Assembly (NCBI GenBank): GCA_023230265.1
Contig: JALNXR010000001.1
Location: forward strand, 1-39,153
From: Bacteroidales bacterium
GTDB taxonomy: Bacteria > Bacteroidota > Bacteroidia > Bacteroidales > UBA932
Direction of reading: 5' to 3'
Length of the DNA: 39,153 nucleotides
Position 1 is the stretch's first letter; every line of letters starts with the position of its first letter. Made by a program: the position numbers and the translations under genes. Below the pieces are notes generated by a model, which saw only the letters and a list, made by a program, of their open reading frames with translations, was not told the DNA's origin and did no database searches. Below, piece by piece: positions 16,044 through 26,350 of the stretch.

Positions 16044-18064
16044 TGTACTCCTGCACTTCTGCACCGCTGCACTCCTTTTGGCGTCATACAATTCTAAAAG
16101 AGTTTGTGCCTGATGTTGCGAAATTAACTCTGGTGTCGGATCCGGATTGTCTATTGTCAGAGGAAAAACTGGCAATAGGGCTCAGAGAGCGCGGTTTTGA
16201 TATTATTGAGTTTAGTGATCCCATAGAATTCCGCTATGCGTATGAATCAAAGTATCGCTCAATCTGGGATCGGGGTGATCATACTGATCTTGTTGTTGTG
16301 CTGCGTTTACAGGATGCCAAACTGGACGCTCTTCCGTATGACCTTCTTCAGGCTGGCAGAAAGCTGGCATTCAATCTGGGCGAAATCTTTCCTAACATGA
16401 GTTATCCGATTGTTGAAGAGCTTGACCGCAGTTTATTGGATTCGTTATTTGAAGCACAGCAGAAGAACCCGCCCGATCGGATGGGTGATAATGCAACTAA
16501 GGATTTTATTCTCCGTTATGTGTTCGGTGTGGCGGCTGAGCTCATATCTACAGAGGTGGAACTGCTTCGTTCTCTGCTTCGTTTACATTACGGGAAGACA
16601 ATAATGCCTGATGTCCTGGCTGACAGGTTAGTTGAGGTGCTTGAAAACAGCGAAAGTTTTAAGGGATGGAGTCTTGCGGAGATTGTGTCGGATGCGGAAC
16701 AGTTTTTTGCTTTTATTCAGGAGCGCTGGCCGATATTTCTTGAAACTTTGGAACAAACTAGTGATTTTAAGGAAACTCTTGGTGCCTATGATTTTAAAAT
16801 TGCAGGTCCTGTTCAGTTGCCGTTTGATCATCAGGATATCAGGGTTTATATCGATAACTTGTTTGTGGAGGGTAAACTTACTCCTGTTGACCAGCCAGGC
16901 ATAAAGTTAGAGCGGGATTCATGGATTTTGAGCGGTATCACCACGTCTAAGGCGGCCGGTGATGATCTCAGGGTGGCGCGTCTATTTGAACTTGTGGACC
17001 AGATCCAGCTCTCCAAGGATTCAAGATATGATGATTGGCTTACATTTGCTATGAAATGGGGGGAGCTTTCAGCACTTGTTTATACGAGTGCTGAAAGCGA
17101 TGAGTATAAGCAGAGGCATAGTGAAATCGGCGGGAAGTTGAACGAGCTTTTTGCTAGTTGGCTGGAAGGTCATTATGCTGGCTTGATCAATCTTCCCCCT
17201 TCAGTACCGGCAATGCTTCATCATGTTCCAAGGCACATGGCTCGATATGTGGGAGATAAAAAAAGAGGTCGGGTTGCTTTGTTGGTTATTGACGGCCTCT
17301 CATTGGGCCAATGGGTTACAATGCGGAATGTAATTCAATCTCAGAGCAGTGGTCTTATTCTGCGCGAGTCAGCGGTTTTTGCGTGGATACCGACCGTTAC
17401 TTCTGTCTCCCGCCAATCTGTGTTTTCAGGCAAGCCGCCAATTTATTTCCCCGCCTCTATAAATTCAACAAACAACGATGAGAAGTTATGGAAGCAGTTT
17501 TGGCAGGACCATGGTGTTTCAAAATTCGATATAGCATATAAACGCGGTCTTGGAGGTGGAGATGCTGTGGCTGCTATGGAGAGCTTTGTCAATCCGTCGC
17601 AGACTCAGGTGGTCGGTTTAGTAATTGATAAAGTAGATAAGATCATGCACGGAATGCAGCTCGGAGCAGCAGGTATGCATAATCAGATAGATCAATGGTG
17701 TAGAGGTGAATACCTTATTACCCTGTTAAATTATCTGATCAGCCACGAGTATGCGATCTGGATTACATCGGACCATGGAAATATAGAAGCTAGCGGTAGA
17801 GGCCGTCCATCAGAGGGCGCTATTGCCGAAAGCCGCGGTGAGAGGGTTCGGATATATCCCACACCAGAATTGCGTGCTCAAGTCTCTTCAGAATTCACGT
17901 TTGCGAGAGAATGGAATCCAGTCGGACTGCCGGAAAATTACTTTCCTCTGGTAGCCACAGGATGCGATGCATTTATCAGGGAGGGGGATACAATAGTCGG
18001 ACACGGGGGTATTGCCATAGAGGAGGTTATCGTGCCTCTGATTAAAGTAGAAAGAGGGTCGTAA
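16043..18064 (+). CDS. pglZ: BREX type 3 PglZ, alkaline phosphatase-like
   Basis: This 673-residue protein has the alkaline-phosphatase-superfamily fold in its second half. It shows a metal-binding VIDGLSLGQW, TSVSRQSVFSG around the nucleophile region, VIDKVDKIMHG, TSDHGN, and a closing GHGGIAIEEVIVP. The N-terminal half (VSDPDCLLSEEKL, FRYAYESKYRSIWD) is the helical region shared by BREX-3 PglZ proteins. I place the start at ATG 16043, which overlaps the previous stop and follows AGGAGGG with good spacing. The first 12 residues come from the inverted GTGCA repeat, so the ancestral start was probably lost or replaced. PglZ is essential in studied BREX systems. Its biochemical target here is unknown. 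Confidence 0.92.
   Translation: MYSCTSAPLHSFWRHTILKEFVPDVAKLTLVSDPDCLLSEEKLAIGLRERGFDIIEFSDPIEFRYAYESKYRSIWDRGDHTDLVVVLRLQDAKLDALPYDLLQAGRKLAFNLGEIFPNMSYPIVEELDRSLLDSLFEAQQKNPPDRMGDNATKDFILRYVFGVAAELISTEVELLRSLLRLHYGKTIMPDVLADRLVEVLENSESFKGWSLAEIVSDAEQFFAFIQERWPIFLETLEQTSDFKETLGAYDFKIAGPVQLPFDHQDIRVYIDNLFVEGKLTPVDQPGIKLERDSWILSGITTSKAAGDDLRVARLFELVDQIQLSKDSRYDDWLTFAMKWGELSALVYTSAESDEYKQRHSEIGGKLNELFASWLEGHYAGLINLPPSVPAMLHHVPRHMARYVGDKKRGRVALLVIDGLSLGQWVTMRNVIQSQSSGLILRESAVFAWIPTVTSVSRQSVFSGKPPIYFPASINSTNNDEKLWKQFWQDHGVSKFDIAYKRGLGGGDAVAAMESFVNPSQTQVVGLVIDKVDKIMHGMQLGAAGMHNQIDQWCRGEYLITLLNYLISHEYAIWITSDHGNIEASGRGRPSEGAIAESRGERVRIYPTPELRAQVSSEFTFAREWNPVGLPENYFPLVATGCDAFIREGDTIVGHGGIAIEEVIVPLIKVERGS
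16045..16080 (-). repeat. Right GTGCA dispersed repeat, inverted
   Basis: ACTCCTGCACTTCTGCACCG then CTGCACTCC. Its reverse complement aligns with 15634-15665 through the three GTGCA units. It is translated as the first residues of PglZ (MYSCTSAPLHSF). Confidence 0.7.
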
Positions 18065-18066
18065 TT

Positions 18067-18816
18067 ATGATTGGAAGACACGATAAGCTCGGAATCAAAC
18101 AGACCATTCAAAAAAAATGGATGGATTATGTTGTTAAAATGATGTTAGCTGGTCTTACTGAAAAAGAGATTCGAGCAGAGTTGGATGAGTTTTTAGTCAC
18201 ACAAAAGCAAAGCGGAGGCACTGGTGAGCGAGGCAAGAAAACGTATGGCATGGCCATCAGCATACTAGCATCGTGGTTTGCACCGGACAAAGAGTTAATT
18301 CCCTTCAGGGATCATGCACTTGAACTAATTCGACATGAAAACCAACAAAACTGGTTGCCTTTTCACTGGGCGGTTATATCAGCATCATACCCCTTTTGGT
18401 TTAATGTCGCGAGGCAGACTGGAAGACTTTTTAATCTACAGAATCAGATTACTCAGCCACAGGTGTTTTCCCGACTTAAGGAGCAATATGGTGATAGAGA
18501 AACCGTTGCTCGAAATGCCCGATACACAATCCGTTCTTTTGTTGCATGGGATGCGCTCAAAGATTCCAAAATTAAGGGATGCTATGAACAAAGTAAAAGA
18601 ATTGAGATCAGTGATGCAAATCATGCAATTCTCTTGTATGAAGCTGCGCTTCATGCCGATAAAGAGGGAAAGGCATCCCTCGGGTTATTGAAAAACAATC
18701 CAGCCTTTTTTCCGTTTCAAATACCGGTTTTGAGTGGTGATTATATCGCACAAAACAGCAAGGCAATTGAAATTGTCCGCTACGGTCTGGATGACGAACT
18801 TCTAAAATTGAAATGA
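18067..18816 (+). CDS. brxA: BREX type 3 BrxA (DUF1819-like)
   Basis: This 249-residue protein starts 2 bases after the pglZ stop, with GAGGG upstream. The sequence (LTEKEIRAELDEFL, NQQNWLPFHWAVISASYPFW, LKEQYGDRETVARNARYTIRSFVAW) fits the BrxA/DUF1819 family, whose known members are small DNA-binding BREX proteins. It closes the six-gene core of the operon. Identification rests on the sequence pattern and on the type 3 context. No catalytic motif is expected. Confidence 0.85.
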   Translation: MIGRHDKLGIKQTIQKKWMDYVVKMMLAGLTEKEIRAELDEFLVTQKQSGGTGERGKKTYGMAISILASWFAPDKELIPFRDHALELIRHENQQNWLPFHWAVISASYPFWFNVARQTGRLFNLQNQITQPQVFSRLKEQYGDRETVARNARYTIRSFVAWDALKDSKIKGCYEQSKRIEISDANHAILLYEAALHADKEGKASLGLLKNNPAFFPFQIPVLSGDYIAQNSKAIEIVRYGLDDELLKLK

Positions 18817-18827
18817 GGTGTTATTAA

Positions 18828-19088
18828 CAAGAATCTAATTATGATCAAAGAAAGCAGGGCATCCGCATGGCGACCTTACACCGGGTTAAAGGCCTTGAAT
18901 TTGACTTCATCTTTGTGGTCGGAGTCAACGACGGCATAATACCCTTAAGCGCTGCCATGGCTGCCGATAACGACTTTGACCGAGCGGAGAATGAAATCCA
19001 GGAGCGCGCCCTGCTCTATGTTGCCGGCACACGAGCCCGCCAGCGACTCTTTGTCAGCTCATCAGGATTTCCCAGTACGTTTTTGTGA
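18828..19088 (+). pseudogene. C-terminal tail of a UvrD-like helicase
   Basis: The open segment reads GIRMATLHRVKGLEFDFIFV, then NEIQERALLYVAGTRARQRL and ends SSSGFPSTFL. These are the last helicase motifs (V and VI) and C-terminal end of UvrD/PcrA-like SF1 helicases. Only about 86 codons remain and there is no ATPase domain upstream, so this is a remnant. It lies between brxA and the ATPase-SNF2 pair and marks a recombination scar where another system was replaced. Confidence 0.8.
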
Positions 19089-19170
19089 TTTGTGAATGGA
19101 TGATTTATTGTGACTAGTTTTTATCCATTACTTGTAAAGTGTTGGAGATGTTTACACGGAGGATATTTAA

Positions 19171-21042
19171 GTGCCTGTATTTAATAAAGAAGCATACCTT
19201 GCGGCATGCCGCAATGACCTGAAGCATAAGGAAATAAATCAAGATTTGCCTCTTGATACTTTTGATACAAATGAGTCTCTTGAAGAGGCTCTTAACCGTT
19301 TGTCTGATGAACAGTGTTGTGATGCGCTTTATGCGGATTATTTAATGTCGCTTAATGGTGTGGATGCTAATACTGTTTTGGCTATTAGAAATCTTGTTAT
19401 TGGCAAAGGAGCTTTGGCCGCAAACTACTTGGCTGAACTTGCGCAAAACGCTGATGACGCTTCTGATGGCAAACAAACATCCGTCAAAATTGCGCTTGAG
19501 GGTAATTGGCTATTATTTGGTAACGATGGGCGAAAAATAACGGTGGGTAATCTTCATGGGTTGACCAGGTTTTTTACACATAATCAACCAATCAATGAAG
19601 AAACTATTGGAAAATTTGGCATTGGATTCAAGTCATGCTACCGTTTGGCAACAGAAGTCTTTGTTTATACTTGGGATAAAGATGGTGCCTTCGCTTTTAG
19701 GCTCCCAATATGCGACTCAAAATATCCTGACTCTTATTATGATAAGACAAGACTTGCGCGTATTGTCGAAAACTTGAAATCGCAAGGGGTGGCTATATTA
19801 AAGTCCGTGTGCGAAATTAATAAGCTTGGATATTGCACACCTGAATACATAGAGGCCCTTCCTGATGACATTACATCCATTGCCGCTGAATTCACCAAAA
19901 GTGAGAGGGGGACTCTCTTTTGCCTTCATCTCCACGAAAATGGACGAGAAGATGTAAGTTGTAAAATAAAAAATGACAGCATATTCCAAGAATTATGTCC
20001 TTTGTTTCTACCCAGTCTAACGAGTGTTATGGTGGAGCAAGGTCACCTGAAGGTCAACTCTCATAAACTTCGTAAACAGGATTGTATAGAAAATATTTTA
20101 GACGCTCACCGTGTTACCATTGTTAAAAACAAAGATGGTAAAAAAGAAAATCAAAGACAATGGATTATTGAGGGGAAACAACCCAATGATGTTTGGAAGA
20201 TAGCCTTAAATGCTGACTCTGATTATCGAATTATTAAACCAATAGAAGATCAGGTTCTTTCAATGGGAGGAACATATGCATTTTTCCATTTAAATGCAGC
20301 CAGCAAATCTTGGCCAATTAATATGCAATTGCACATAAACATGTCAACTAATCTTGCGCGAGATGATTGGAACCCCAGTGAAAGGAATGATTTAATACCC
20401 CAGATTAAACAAAGCGCAAAAGCACTAGCAAAATGGATAGATAAATCAGAAAATAAATTACATTGTGACTGGTCTATTCATGATTTATTTCAAAGGCAGC
20501 CAGATAAAGGAAGCTATGCTGAATTGTTTTATACGGCACTCAATGAGTCAGGCAAAGACCAACGCATCCATAAAACATTGTGGGGTACACAAACGTCAAA
20601 GCAAAATGCTGTTTCTCTGGCAGTTAGTTCAGCATCTGGGTTTAAAGCATGCTGGTCATTACTATCTGAATTTATAGGAACTGAAAAGTTTGAACATAAT
20701 ATTATACCTGCATACGATCATATTGATTTTGATCTTGTCCCTATTGATAAAATTGAGCTGCAAAAGTTATTTGACACTCTGACGACTAGAGCCTGTGCTG
20801 ATGCGGAATATTGGCAAAGTGTTTTTCTGGCGTTACTCAGTTTAGTAGTTTTGCCACAATATGTTGATCGAATTCTGAAAAATATAAACGTTGAGAAATC
20901 AAATGGCCAGTACGTTGATCTGTATGCGCTGTTTCAACAAAGGGCAGGCGCTGATTTAATACCTGCGTGGCATGACACTTTCAAAAAAGCTCTGAATTGG
21001 TGTGATCAGAGAATGCTGGCAACTAATATCTGCTCTCACTAG
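19171..21042 (+). pseudogene. Double-GHKL (sacsin-like) ATPase, 5' part, cut by IS
   Basis: The first 622 codons of a giant ATPase gene; the IS end adds one His codon and a TAG. GHKL (Hsp90-like) motifs are clear: N box ELAQNADDAS at 89-98, G1-like GNDGR at 117-121 and G2 GKFGIGFKS at 147-155, the pattern of sacsin-type N-terminal ATPases. GTG 19171 follows GGAGG at 19158-19162 with good spacing. Downstream in the same original frame (22587-26348) a second GHKL domain follows. The truncated product would retain one ATPase domain and might still be made. The gene pairs with the SNF2 helicase at 26351. Confidence 0.82.
21028..21036. repeat. Target site duplication, left copy
   Basis: ATCTGCTCT directly before the left IS end, identical to 22578-22586. 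It shows that the element inserted here by transposition and has not rearranged since. Confidence 0.95.
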
Positions 21043-22577
21043 CATCCCATAGGGATGCAGGTTTTTAGGCGTTTAGACTGTTAGCTCGTTAGGCCTTCAG
21101 ACCTCGTCTGGTCCAGCAAAGTGAAAAAAAAGCTGGCTTGCAGCTTCATTTTTCCTGTAACTTACAGGGATGAAAACAAAACAAAAAAGCAAACCAGCAA
21201 AATCACATTACACTTTTTTCCATCAGATTGTCCAGTGGATACCGCGAGGATTGCCAAATAAAATTGCAAAGGCAAAGAAAGCAGATATCAGGAACTTCTC
21301 TTGTATGAGTCATGTGTTGTCCTTACTGTATGGGCACTTTTCAAAATCAAATAGTCTCAATGAAATATGCGACGCTCTTAGATTACACGAAGCGGATCTA
21401 TCAAGAATACGTGGAGTAACCGCCCCGAAGCGAAATACGTTTTCCAACGCCAATAGAACAAGAAATCCCGAAATTGCTGAAGCTCTTTATTGGCAAATAC
21501 TCAAATCTTTGCAGACTGCATGTCCATCGTTCGGACAGGGAAGTAAGTACGGAGGATTCATCTCTCGCATAAAGCGTGACATCTTTGCAATCGACTCAAC
21601 AACACTTAAACTCACAATGAACTGTTTTGACTGGGCACGACATCGAAGGAAAAAAGCAGCAGCTAAAACTCATATGAGGATCAATATCGGCAATATGCTC
21701 CCATGTGTTGCTGTTGTTGAAGATGCTGCACATCATGATTCTACGAGAGGTGATGCTCTTTGCGCTTCTTTAAAGGACGGGGATATACTACTTGCGGACA
21801 GGGCCTATGTTAAATTCGATTTCCTTAACGCCCTTTCTCAACAAGGTGTCTTTTTTGTGCTTCGTGAAAAAAAGAATATGAAATACACCGTCTTGAAAAA
21901 CAATGATCATAAAGACCCTACAATTATTTCTGACGAAACCATTACTCTTTCTTTAGCTGGATCAAAAAACAAATACCCTGAAAATATCCGCAGAGTTACG
22001 GCCATTGTCAAAGTTAATGGTAAAGATGTCCAAATGTCGTTTGTCACCAATAATTTTAAATGGAGTCCTCGGACAATTGCAGAATTGTACAAAGCTCGGT
22101 GGATTATAGAGGTGTTCTTCAAGGAGATTAAGCAGACCTTGCAACTCTCTGACTTCATTGGATATAACGAGAATGCGGTTAAATGGCAAGTGTGGATCGG
22201 ACTGTTAGCACATCTTCTTATAAGATTTGCTAAGCATCAGTCAAAATGGAAGCTAAGTTTTTCCAGACTTGCCGGAACTATCAGGTCCGCATTATGGATG
22301 CGCATAGATTTGCTGGAAACACTGATTATCTATGGGACAGCCGATCCACCTAAAAGACCTGTTGTCTTTGCCCAACAGCTGTATTTTAAGGGGTTTGAGG
22401 CATATACCAGCAATACTATGGGACAGCCACTTAGTAAAAGCCCTGCCTAACGGCTCATTTGTGAACTCAATAAGCAAACCCCCTTTTGAAAATAGAGGCT
22501 TTTCGGATTATAGCCCCCATAAACAAAGGGCGAAAAAGAATATTGTTAGCAAATTGACAATCTATGGGATGCTAGTG
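21037..22577 (+). mobile_element. Complete IS4-family insertion sequence
   Basis: The 1541-bp element has perfect 16-bp terminal inverted repeats: CACTAGCATCCCATAG at 21037-21052 and its complement at 22562-22577. A 9-bp target duplication flanks it. One transposase gene fills most of it. Beside the left end GCATCCC-ATA-GGGATGC (21042-21058) forms a hairpin, a typical arrangement to limit transposase expression from outside transcripts. It interrupts the double-GHKL ATPase gene. Confidence 0.95.
21170..22450 (+). CDS. IS4-family transposase
   Basis: This 426-residue DDE transposase has the first Asp in AIDSTTLKL, the second in LLADRAY and the Glu in the IS4 signature YKARWIIEVFFKEIKQ, with Y-2-R-3-E-6-K spacing. 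The frame is intact, so the element may still be active. TTACAGGG lies before ATG 21170. It is on the same strand as the gene it interrupts, so host transcription reads into it; the left-end hairpin could dampen this. Confidence 0.93.
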   Translation: MKTKQKSKPAKSHYTFFHQIVQWIPRGLPNKIAKAKKADIRNFSCMSHVLSLLYGHFSKSNSLNEICDALRLHEADLSRIRGVTAPKRNTFSNANRTRNPEIAEALYWQILKSLQTACPSFGQGSKYGGFISRIKRDIFAIDSTTLKLTMNCFDWARHRRKKAAAKTHMRINIGNMLPCVAVVEDAAHHDSTRGDALCASLKDGDILLADRAYVKFDFLNALSQQGVFFVLREKKNMKYTVLKNNDHKDPTIISDETITLSLAGSKNKYPENIRRVTAIVKVNGKDVQMSFVTNNFKWSPRTIAELYKARWIIEVFFKEIKQTLQLSDFIGYNENAVKWQVWIGLLAHLLIRFAKHQSKWKLSFSRLAGTIRSALWMRIDLLETLIIYGTADPPKRPVVFAQQLYFKGFEAYTSNTMGQPLSKSPA

Positions 22578-22586
22578 ATCTGCTCT
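22578..22586. repeat. Target site duplication, right copy
   Basis: ATCTGCTCT, identical to 21028-21036. Translation through it (ATC TGC TCT) gives ICS in both halves, so excision with one copy kept restores the frame. Confidence 0.95.
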
Positions 22587-25500
22587 AATTCTTTGTCGAA
22601 TCATTTGAGGCGACTATCAGAACAACAGCACATTATTGACTGGTCAGACATTGAAAATGTGATGAGCGCGGAAGAAAACTGGGATGAAAAGGGTGCTAAG
22701 TTCTGGGATGACCTGCGTGATCCATGCCCGCGAAGTCTGACAAGGAAGGTGCTCTCGTTCCTACGGGTTCGAGATGGGAGCAATAAGTGGACTTTGGTAA
22801 GTGATGTTTGGTTGTTGGAAGGGAATTCTTTATGTTTGAAGGGTCTGTTCATTCCATGGCGAAGGGGTAATCAATTAAACGATAATCTGCGCAAACATGC
22901 CTTAGTGAAATTAAAAAGTTGGGAAATTTATGACCATTACATAGAGGCGGTTCAGGATAAAATAGAAAAAGATTATCCAGGTGTTTTTACTCAACGGATT
23001 GAAGTTGAAGGTCTGGGATTTCTAGATAACGCAATCCAGAGTATATCTACCCTTGAGCGTCAATGGCAACCTTTGGTTAAGGGTGGCGTTCGAAAATCAA
23101 TGACTAATTTTCTGAATAGTGAATGCAAGGCAAAAGAAACGCTTCTTTCACGAACCTTAGATGTGTCAATGAGAGAGGTGGTTTCATGGCTGCCTGAATA
23201 TCGAAATACTCCTGATTGGTTGACGCTGGATATAGAAAATTTAATAAACGGCCTGAACATTCCACAACATTGTTATTTCAAGCTTCTCACTAAAGCTGAA
23301 CTCACCGTAGACACAAAAAAATCCTTAGCTCAGGAACTTCTCAGAAAGTTTTATCTCTGGAAAGGGAAAGAGATTTCAAGCGACCAGACGTTAGCTCTTA
23401 AAGAACTTTTCAGGGATGTGACAAGTACATGGGAAATTAGGATTTCGAGTGGCACCCCAAAATTTCTCAGCCAATTTATAGATCACACCTCAGGTGGTGG
23501 GGTTGACTTTAACTTGCTTACAGTAAATAATGGCCAAATGGATTGGAGAGAATCAGAACAGTTGCCAGAACCGCTGACAAATATAGCTCCAATTGCTGAT
23601 ACCTGTCTAACGCTCGGCGAGCTGGCTCGTAAGGTGAAGCCTGCTGAGGGTGAGCGACCAATATTAGCTGGCCAACTCACCGATGAACTACGGCAAAATG
23701 AATCGTTCAATTCATTATATTCTAAATATCAAGATAAAACGCTGATCTATACAACACGTTTGGCCATAACATGGCATTGCAACAATAAGATTGTATGCGG
23801 AATTAATGATGCCATGTTTGCCGTAGATGAGGAAAACATTTATGTGACTCAGGCGGATATATCTTCTGATGATGCGCAGGCTTACGCTGATGTCATAAGT
23901 AATTATCTGCAACGTTCTGCAGATAAAGAGGTTGATAAATACAGAAAAACCCATCCACCTGAAGTTGTCTATGATAAATTTAGAAACAGAATTCTAAAAA
24001 CATTTCGCCGTGAATTTGTTAATGACGCAGGTTACAGGTGTGAGCATATTTTAAGGGAACTTCTTCAAAATGCTGAAAGTGCTTATGCCAGCAAAAAGGA
24101 GAAACCAAACGAGATGTATTTCTCTGTTTGTATGAATGAGGTTGGTGCAACCGGAAAAGAGAGTGTTGAAATATCACATCAGGGGCGATGCTTCAACGAA
24201 ATAGATAAATCAGGAAACGAGCGTGATGATATCCGGCGTATTGTAAGCACCGCTCCCATTGATGTTGCGATGGAGGATGAAGTGGGGCGCTTTAATCGTG
24301 GATTTAAATCTGTCTTTGATGCTACAGATTCTGTGAAAGTTAAAAGCGGTCCGTATGAATTTAACCTACGAGATTTTCTTTTAGTTGATCCGCAATACCC
24401 CGTTGCGTCTTGTGACTCGAAAAACACTAAAACTTTATTTTCTTTTGAGACCAAGACAGCGACTCTTGATAATATGCTTGGATGGTCAAAAGGCAGCAGA
24501 GGAGTTAGGCGCATTGGGGTTTTTAATGAATTTTCGTTTGTGTTTCTGCGATATATAACCTCTGTTGTTATGAAGCGTGGCAAGTCAGAGACAAGATGGA
24601 CTCTGCAACGAAAAATAATAAATGATAATGAACACGAGACAGTAATAGCATCTGGCTCAAGTACGGTTGATAAGTTTGTTAATATCAGTGAGTTTCCAAA
24701 AGGGCTTGTGATTAAACCAGCGGATAGAGTTGATGTTGCCATCTTGGTAAATGATAATAATATTCCAAAACCAAGTTTGCATAATCAATTGTATGTGACA
24801 TTTCCCGTTTCTACAAAAGGTCCAACTGGTTTCTTAATTAATGCACCATTTGATGTTGATCAAGGGCGAACTGGTATATTGCCAAAATCAAGAAATGCTG
24901 CATTGGTTAAAGCAGCTTTTTCAATAGCGCGTCAAAAAACAGAGGTGGCAATTAAAGAGTGTCCTGAAATTGAGGTATGGTTGGCGTGGGCAGCGATTTG
25001 GGATATTGCATCAGCACAGGCATGGATTAAATCTCACTTTTCTGACGATTCGATGCAGTTGACCAAAGACCTAGGTGAAGTTCGCGATCTTTTTCTTAAA
25101 AATATCCCTGTGAATGGTAGATTGCAGCATGCCGAATCACTTATCTTTCCCACACGCTTGATGCGTACAATATCGGAAATAAAGGGAACGGAATGGTCTA
25201 TTGATCAATCAGAATGGATGAGTCAGGAAATATGCGATGTTATATCATCAATAGCGAAAGACTGGCAACGGTATAGTTTTATTGATTACATTGAGGAAAA
25301 CAGCGATAATCAAATGCTTCTGAATGAGATTCACTTGCAACTTAATCGTACATGCTTCACAGAGGAATTAGGGAAAGGCGTTGTTGAACTTCGTGAGATT
25401 GATTCAGCCAAGGACAAGTTAAGCAAACTGTTGCAACAACAGATCCTTCAGCTTCAGGATTTTATTCCTGTCCCTGTCAAGGAACCTGATCGTAAACCTG

Positions 25501-26348
25501 TGCAGGCTCCGGAGGTTCTTTACAACTGGTGGAATGAGAATTGTGATCTAACCCCATATGTTCTTGAGGGCGCTTGGTGGGATCTTCTATTTCCCGAAAA
25601 TTTAACAGAAAGCACAGGGCGAAGGAAGGGCATGCTTTGTGAGGGTTTGTCAAATCCTGATAATGACGAGGGTAAGCTTTTGTGGTACAAGGTCCTTTCT
25701 TTACCGTGTTTAATGGGTACAGGTAGGCAAATGACTGCGGTTAGAGATTTTTGGATTAACAGGCTTAATACGACAGATTTCTTTAATGTTGCATCCAGCA
25801 ACAATGATGATATCCGTAAAGTATTCGATGATGCAATTCATCATAAATTAAAAGGTGATAGTGCCACAGGAGAAGATGCGGTGTTCTGGCGACGTGTTTT
25901 CTATGATATCCGAAAAATCAGAACATTGGTTTATGAAAATGATTTTGCTTCAGTTATTCTTGAGGTTGCATCCAATGATGTTTGTAACTTAGTTAGATTT
26001 ATGCGTAATGGAACTATTCCTGGACAGCAAGATTGGGCTGGAGTTATGGGGCAAAGTGCAGGCGGACCTCTTTTCTTTGTAATGCGAGAGCTAAGGCGGC
26101 TTGGTGTCATTGAATCAGCCGAAGCAGATAGCAGTTGTTATTTTGTGTGCAAGCCTGTCAGAAGGGCAGCATATGAGTTAGGTTGGATTGATCAAAGGTT
26201 GAGAGATCGTTACGATTTTAGCTCATTACAAGAGGCTAGTCGATGCATCTATGAAATCATTACTGAAGATGGAGAGGTTGGCGACAATCTTTTGCCATTA
26301 TATGACATCCCTCTGATGCATTATCATCAGAAATTGAGAGGACAATAA
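22587..26348 (+). pseudogene. Double-GHKL (sacsin-like) ATPase, 3' part
   Basis: Codons 623-1875 of the interrupted gene. Joined to the 5' part they read LATNICS-NSLSNHLRRLSEQ without a stop. A second GHKL domain lies at about residues 1100-1220: N box LRELLQNAESA and G2-like VGRFNRGFKSVF. The last 500 residues have no motif I can name and look helical, with a winged-helix-like end. The open frame also extends back into the IS (from 22332), but that N-terminus is only the shadow of the transposase. Whether an internal start gives a separate product is unknown. It ends 2 bases before the SNF2 gene, so the two formed one operon. Confidence 0.8.
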
Positions 26349-26350
26349 TT

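Noticed and set aside
22332..22586. Apparent N-terminal extension of the 3' ATPase frame into the IS
   Set aside because: It is a different frame of the transposase end and IS right flank. The TSD and IR define the true gene resuming at 22587.
24179..24742. 187-codon reverse-strand frame
   Set aside because: It is opposite the second GHKL domain of the ATPase and has no motif.
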